Below, one piece after another: positions 62,919 to 64,000 of a stretch of 64,000 nucleotides of DNA (positions within the stretch are counted from its first letter, which is position 1; every line of letters starts with the position of its first letter). Under the pieces are notes generated by a model. It did not search any database, was not told the origin of the DNA, and saw nothing but the letters and a program-made list of their open reading frames with translations. The stretch comes from Maridesulfovibrio salexigens DSM 2638 (GTDB lineage Bacteria; Desulfobacterota; Desulfovibrionia; Desulfovibrionales; Desulfovibrionaceae): the NCBI RefSeq assembly GCF_000023445.1, contig NC_012881.1:4225848-4289847 (forward strand). Reading direction: 5' to 3'. A program made the position numbers and the translations under genes.

Positions 62919-63926
62919 ATGAAAGTCCTTGTAACAGGAGCAGCCGGTTTTATCGGCTTTCACCTTTCCAAACGTCTTCTTGCTGAAGGCCACGAAGTAG
63001 TAGGCCTCGACATTCTTAATGATTACTACGATGTAAATGTTAAGAAGAACCGCCTCAAACAGATTGAGGACAACGATAAGTTCACTTTCGCCTACATGGA
63101 TATGGCAGATCGTGAAGCCATGGAAAAGCTTTTTGCCAAAGAAAAGTTCACTCACGTGGTCAACCTCGCGGCTCAGGCCGGGGTTCGTTACTCCCTGATC
63201 AACCCGCAGGCATATATTGATTCCAACGTTGTCGGTTTCATGAACATTCTCGAAGGCTGCCGTCATAACGGAGTGGAGCATTTGGTTTACGCTTCTTCCA
63301 GTTCTGTTTACGGTCTGAACACAAATATGCCTTTCAGCATCCATGACAATGTTGACCATCCCATCAGCATGTATGCAGCCACTAAGAAGTCTAACGAACT
63401 GATGGCTCATTCTTACAGCCATCTTTTCAACATCCCCACTACCGGACTCCGTTTCTTCACTGTATACGGTCCTTGGGGTAGACCTGATATGGCTCTTTTC
63501 CTTTTTACCAAGGCCATCTTTGAAGACAAGCCGATTAATGTGTTCAACCACGGTAAAATGCTCCGTGACTTCACATTTATTGATGACATCGTAGAAGGTG
63601 TTGTCAGGGTTATGAAGAATACCGCTAAACCCAATGCCGATTGGTCCGGCGATGCTCCCGATCCGGGAACAAGCCCTGCTCCTTTCCGCATCTACAATAT
63701 CGGTAACAACCAGCCAACTGAGTTGATGCGCTATATTGAAGTTCTTGAAGATTGCATCGGTAAGAAAGCCGAAAAGAACATGATGCCCTTGCAGGCAGGT
63801 GATGTTCCTTCCACTTACGCAAATGTGGACGACCTTGTTCGTGACGTTGATTTCAAACCCGAGACCACCGTTGAAGAAGGTATTGCTAAATTTGTTGAGT
63901 GGTACAGAGGTTACTACAACGTGTAA
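62919..63926 (+). CDS. UDP-glucuronate 4-epimerase (GalE-like, capsular type)
   Basis: 335-residue SDR epimerase converting UDP-glucuronate to UDP-galacturonate for surface polysaccharide. The NAD motif is [15 protein letters not shown] at residues 6-20; [17 protein letters not shown] is the signature loop of UDP-glucuronate epimerases (CapI/LspL/Cap1J). YASSSSVYG, catalytic [19 protein letters not shown] and [23 protein letters not shown] (the family hallmark) follow, then [15 protein letters not shown]. Length is standard. It is only two bases after the SPFH gene, so they may be co-transcribed although their roles look unrelated. A strong terminator follows. Confidence 0.93.
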   Translation: MKVLVTGAAGFIGFHLSKRLLAEGHEVVGLDILNDYYDVNVKKNRLKQIEDNDKFTFAYMDMADREAMEKLFAKEKFTHVVNLAAQAGVRYSLINPQAYIDSNVVGFMNILEGCRHNGVEHLVYASSSSVYGLNTNMPFSIHDNVDHPISMYAATKKSNELMAHSYSHLFNIPTTGLRFFTVYGPWGRPDMALFLFTKAIFEDKPINVFNHGKMLRDFTFIDDIVEGVVRVMKNTAKPNADWSGDAPDPGTSPAPFRIYNIGNNQPTELMRYIEVLEDCIGKKAEKNMMPLQAGDVPSTYANVDDLVRDVDFKPETTVEEGIAKFVEWYRGYYNV

Positions 63927-63951
63927 TTCTCAGTCCATATAGATTTAAATC

Positions 63952-63980
63952 AGGCCGCTTTTTTAGCGGCCTTTTTTTTT
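63952..63980 (+). terminator. Terminator after UDP-glucuronate epimerase
   Basis: AGGCCGCT/AGCGGCCT stem with a 6-nt loop and nine T. Confidence 0.88.
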
Positions 63981-64000
63981 GTGATGATCAATTAATTTTA

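Overview
The window looks like the replication-origin region of a marine sulfate-reducing deltaproteobacterium of the Desulfovibrionaceae (Maridesulfovibrio/Desulfovibrio type). This is inferred from dnaA-dnaN-gyrB-gyrA followed by a TPR lipoprotein, a DUF39 homocysteine-synthesis protein (the methionine route described in sulfate reducers), a four-subunit 2-oxoacid:ferredoxin oxidoreductase, a DUF362 ferredoxin-like protein, NhaA and moderate GC. No database search was possible, so genus-level placement is an inference.

Layout. 1-7.6 kb: the end of ilvD, then UDP-glucuronate decarboxylase, a DUF362 iron-sulfur protein, a HAD phosphatase, a geranylgeranyl-reductase-like flavoprotein, an EamA exporter and the DUF39 protein. 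7.55-7.9 kb: the probable oriC, just before dnaA. 7.9-16.2 kb: dnaA, dnaN, gyrB, gyrA and a TPR lipoprotein, the last four tightly packed. 16.2-24.9 kb: small regulatory and metabolic units (YfbU; LysR/AhpD pair; glnA; an HTH-coiled-coil protein; hisI-hisG; fur) plus an intergenic region holding a 51-aa membrane ORF and strong stem-loops. 25-35.7 kb: nhaA, a CHASE-PAS histidine kinase with an HD-GYP response regulator, then a TetR-RND efflux operon and a GNAT acetyltransferase. 36.2-42.6 kb: amino-acid permease, HPt protein, topA, a parS-like site, era and a YggS protein. 42.7-47.7 kb: a flagellar operon (motA, two motB paralogues, fliL, fliN, fliO, fliP, fliQ). 47.8-56 kb: rlmB, an MltD-type transglycosylase, an aldehyde dehydrogenase, aroE and the Vor-type oxidoreductase. 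56-64 kb: queA, a second HTH-coiled-coil protein, a lipoprotein-coaBC-UDG-like operon, NfeD-SPFH and UDP-glucuronate 4-epimerase.

No rRNA, tRNA, CRISPR array, transposase or prophage gene was seen. The most notable non-gene structure is a dispersed intergenic repeat family with a GCCGCCGGAGGC core. At least seven copies lie in this window, and two of them carry the Shine-Dalgarno sequence of the next gene. Other points of interest are the parS-like palindrome downstream of topA, a related palindrome over the dnaA start codon, a FliN with four copies of its N-terminal motif, tandem MotB paralogues, and a Gln-rich protein whose C-terminal domain resembles the uracil-DNA-glycosylase/HolD fold.
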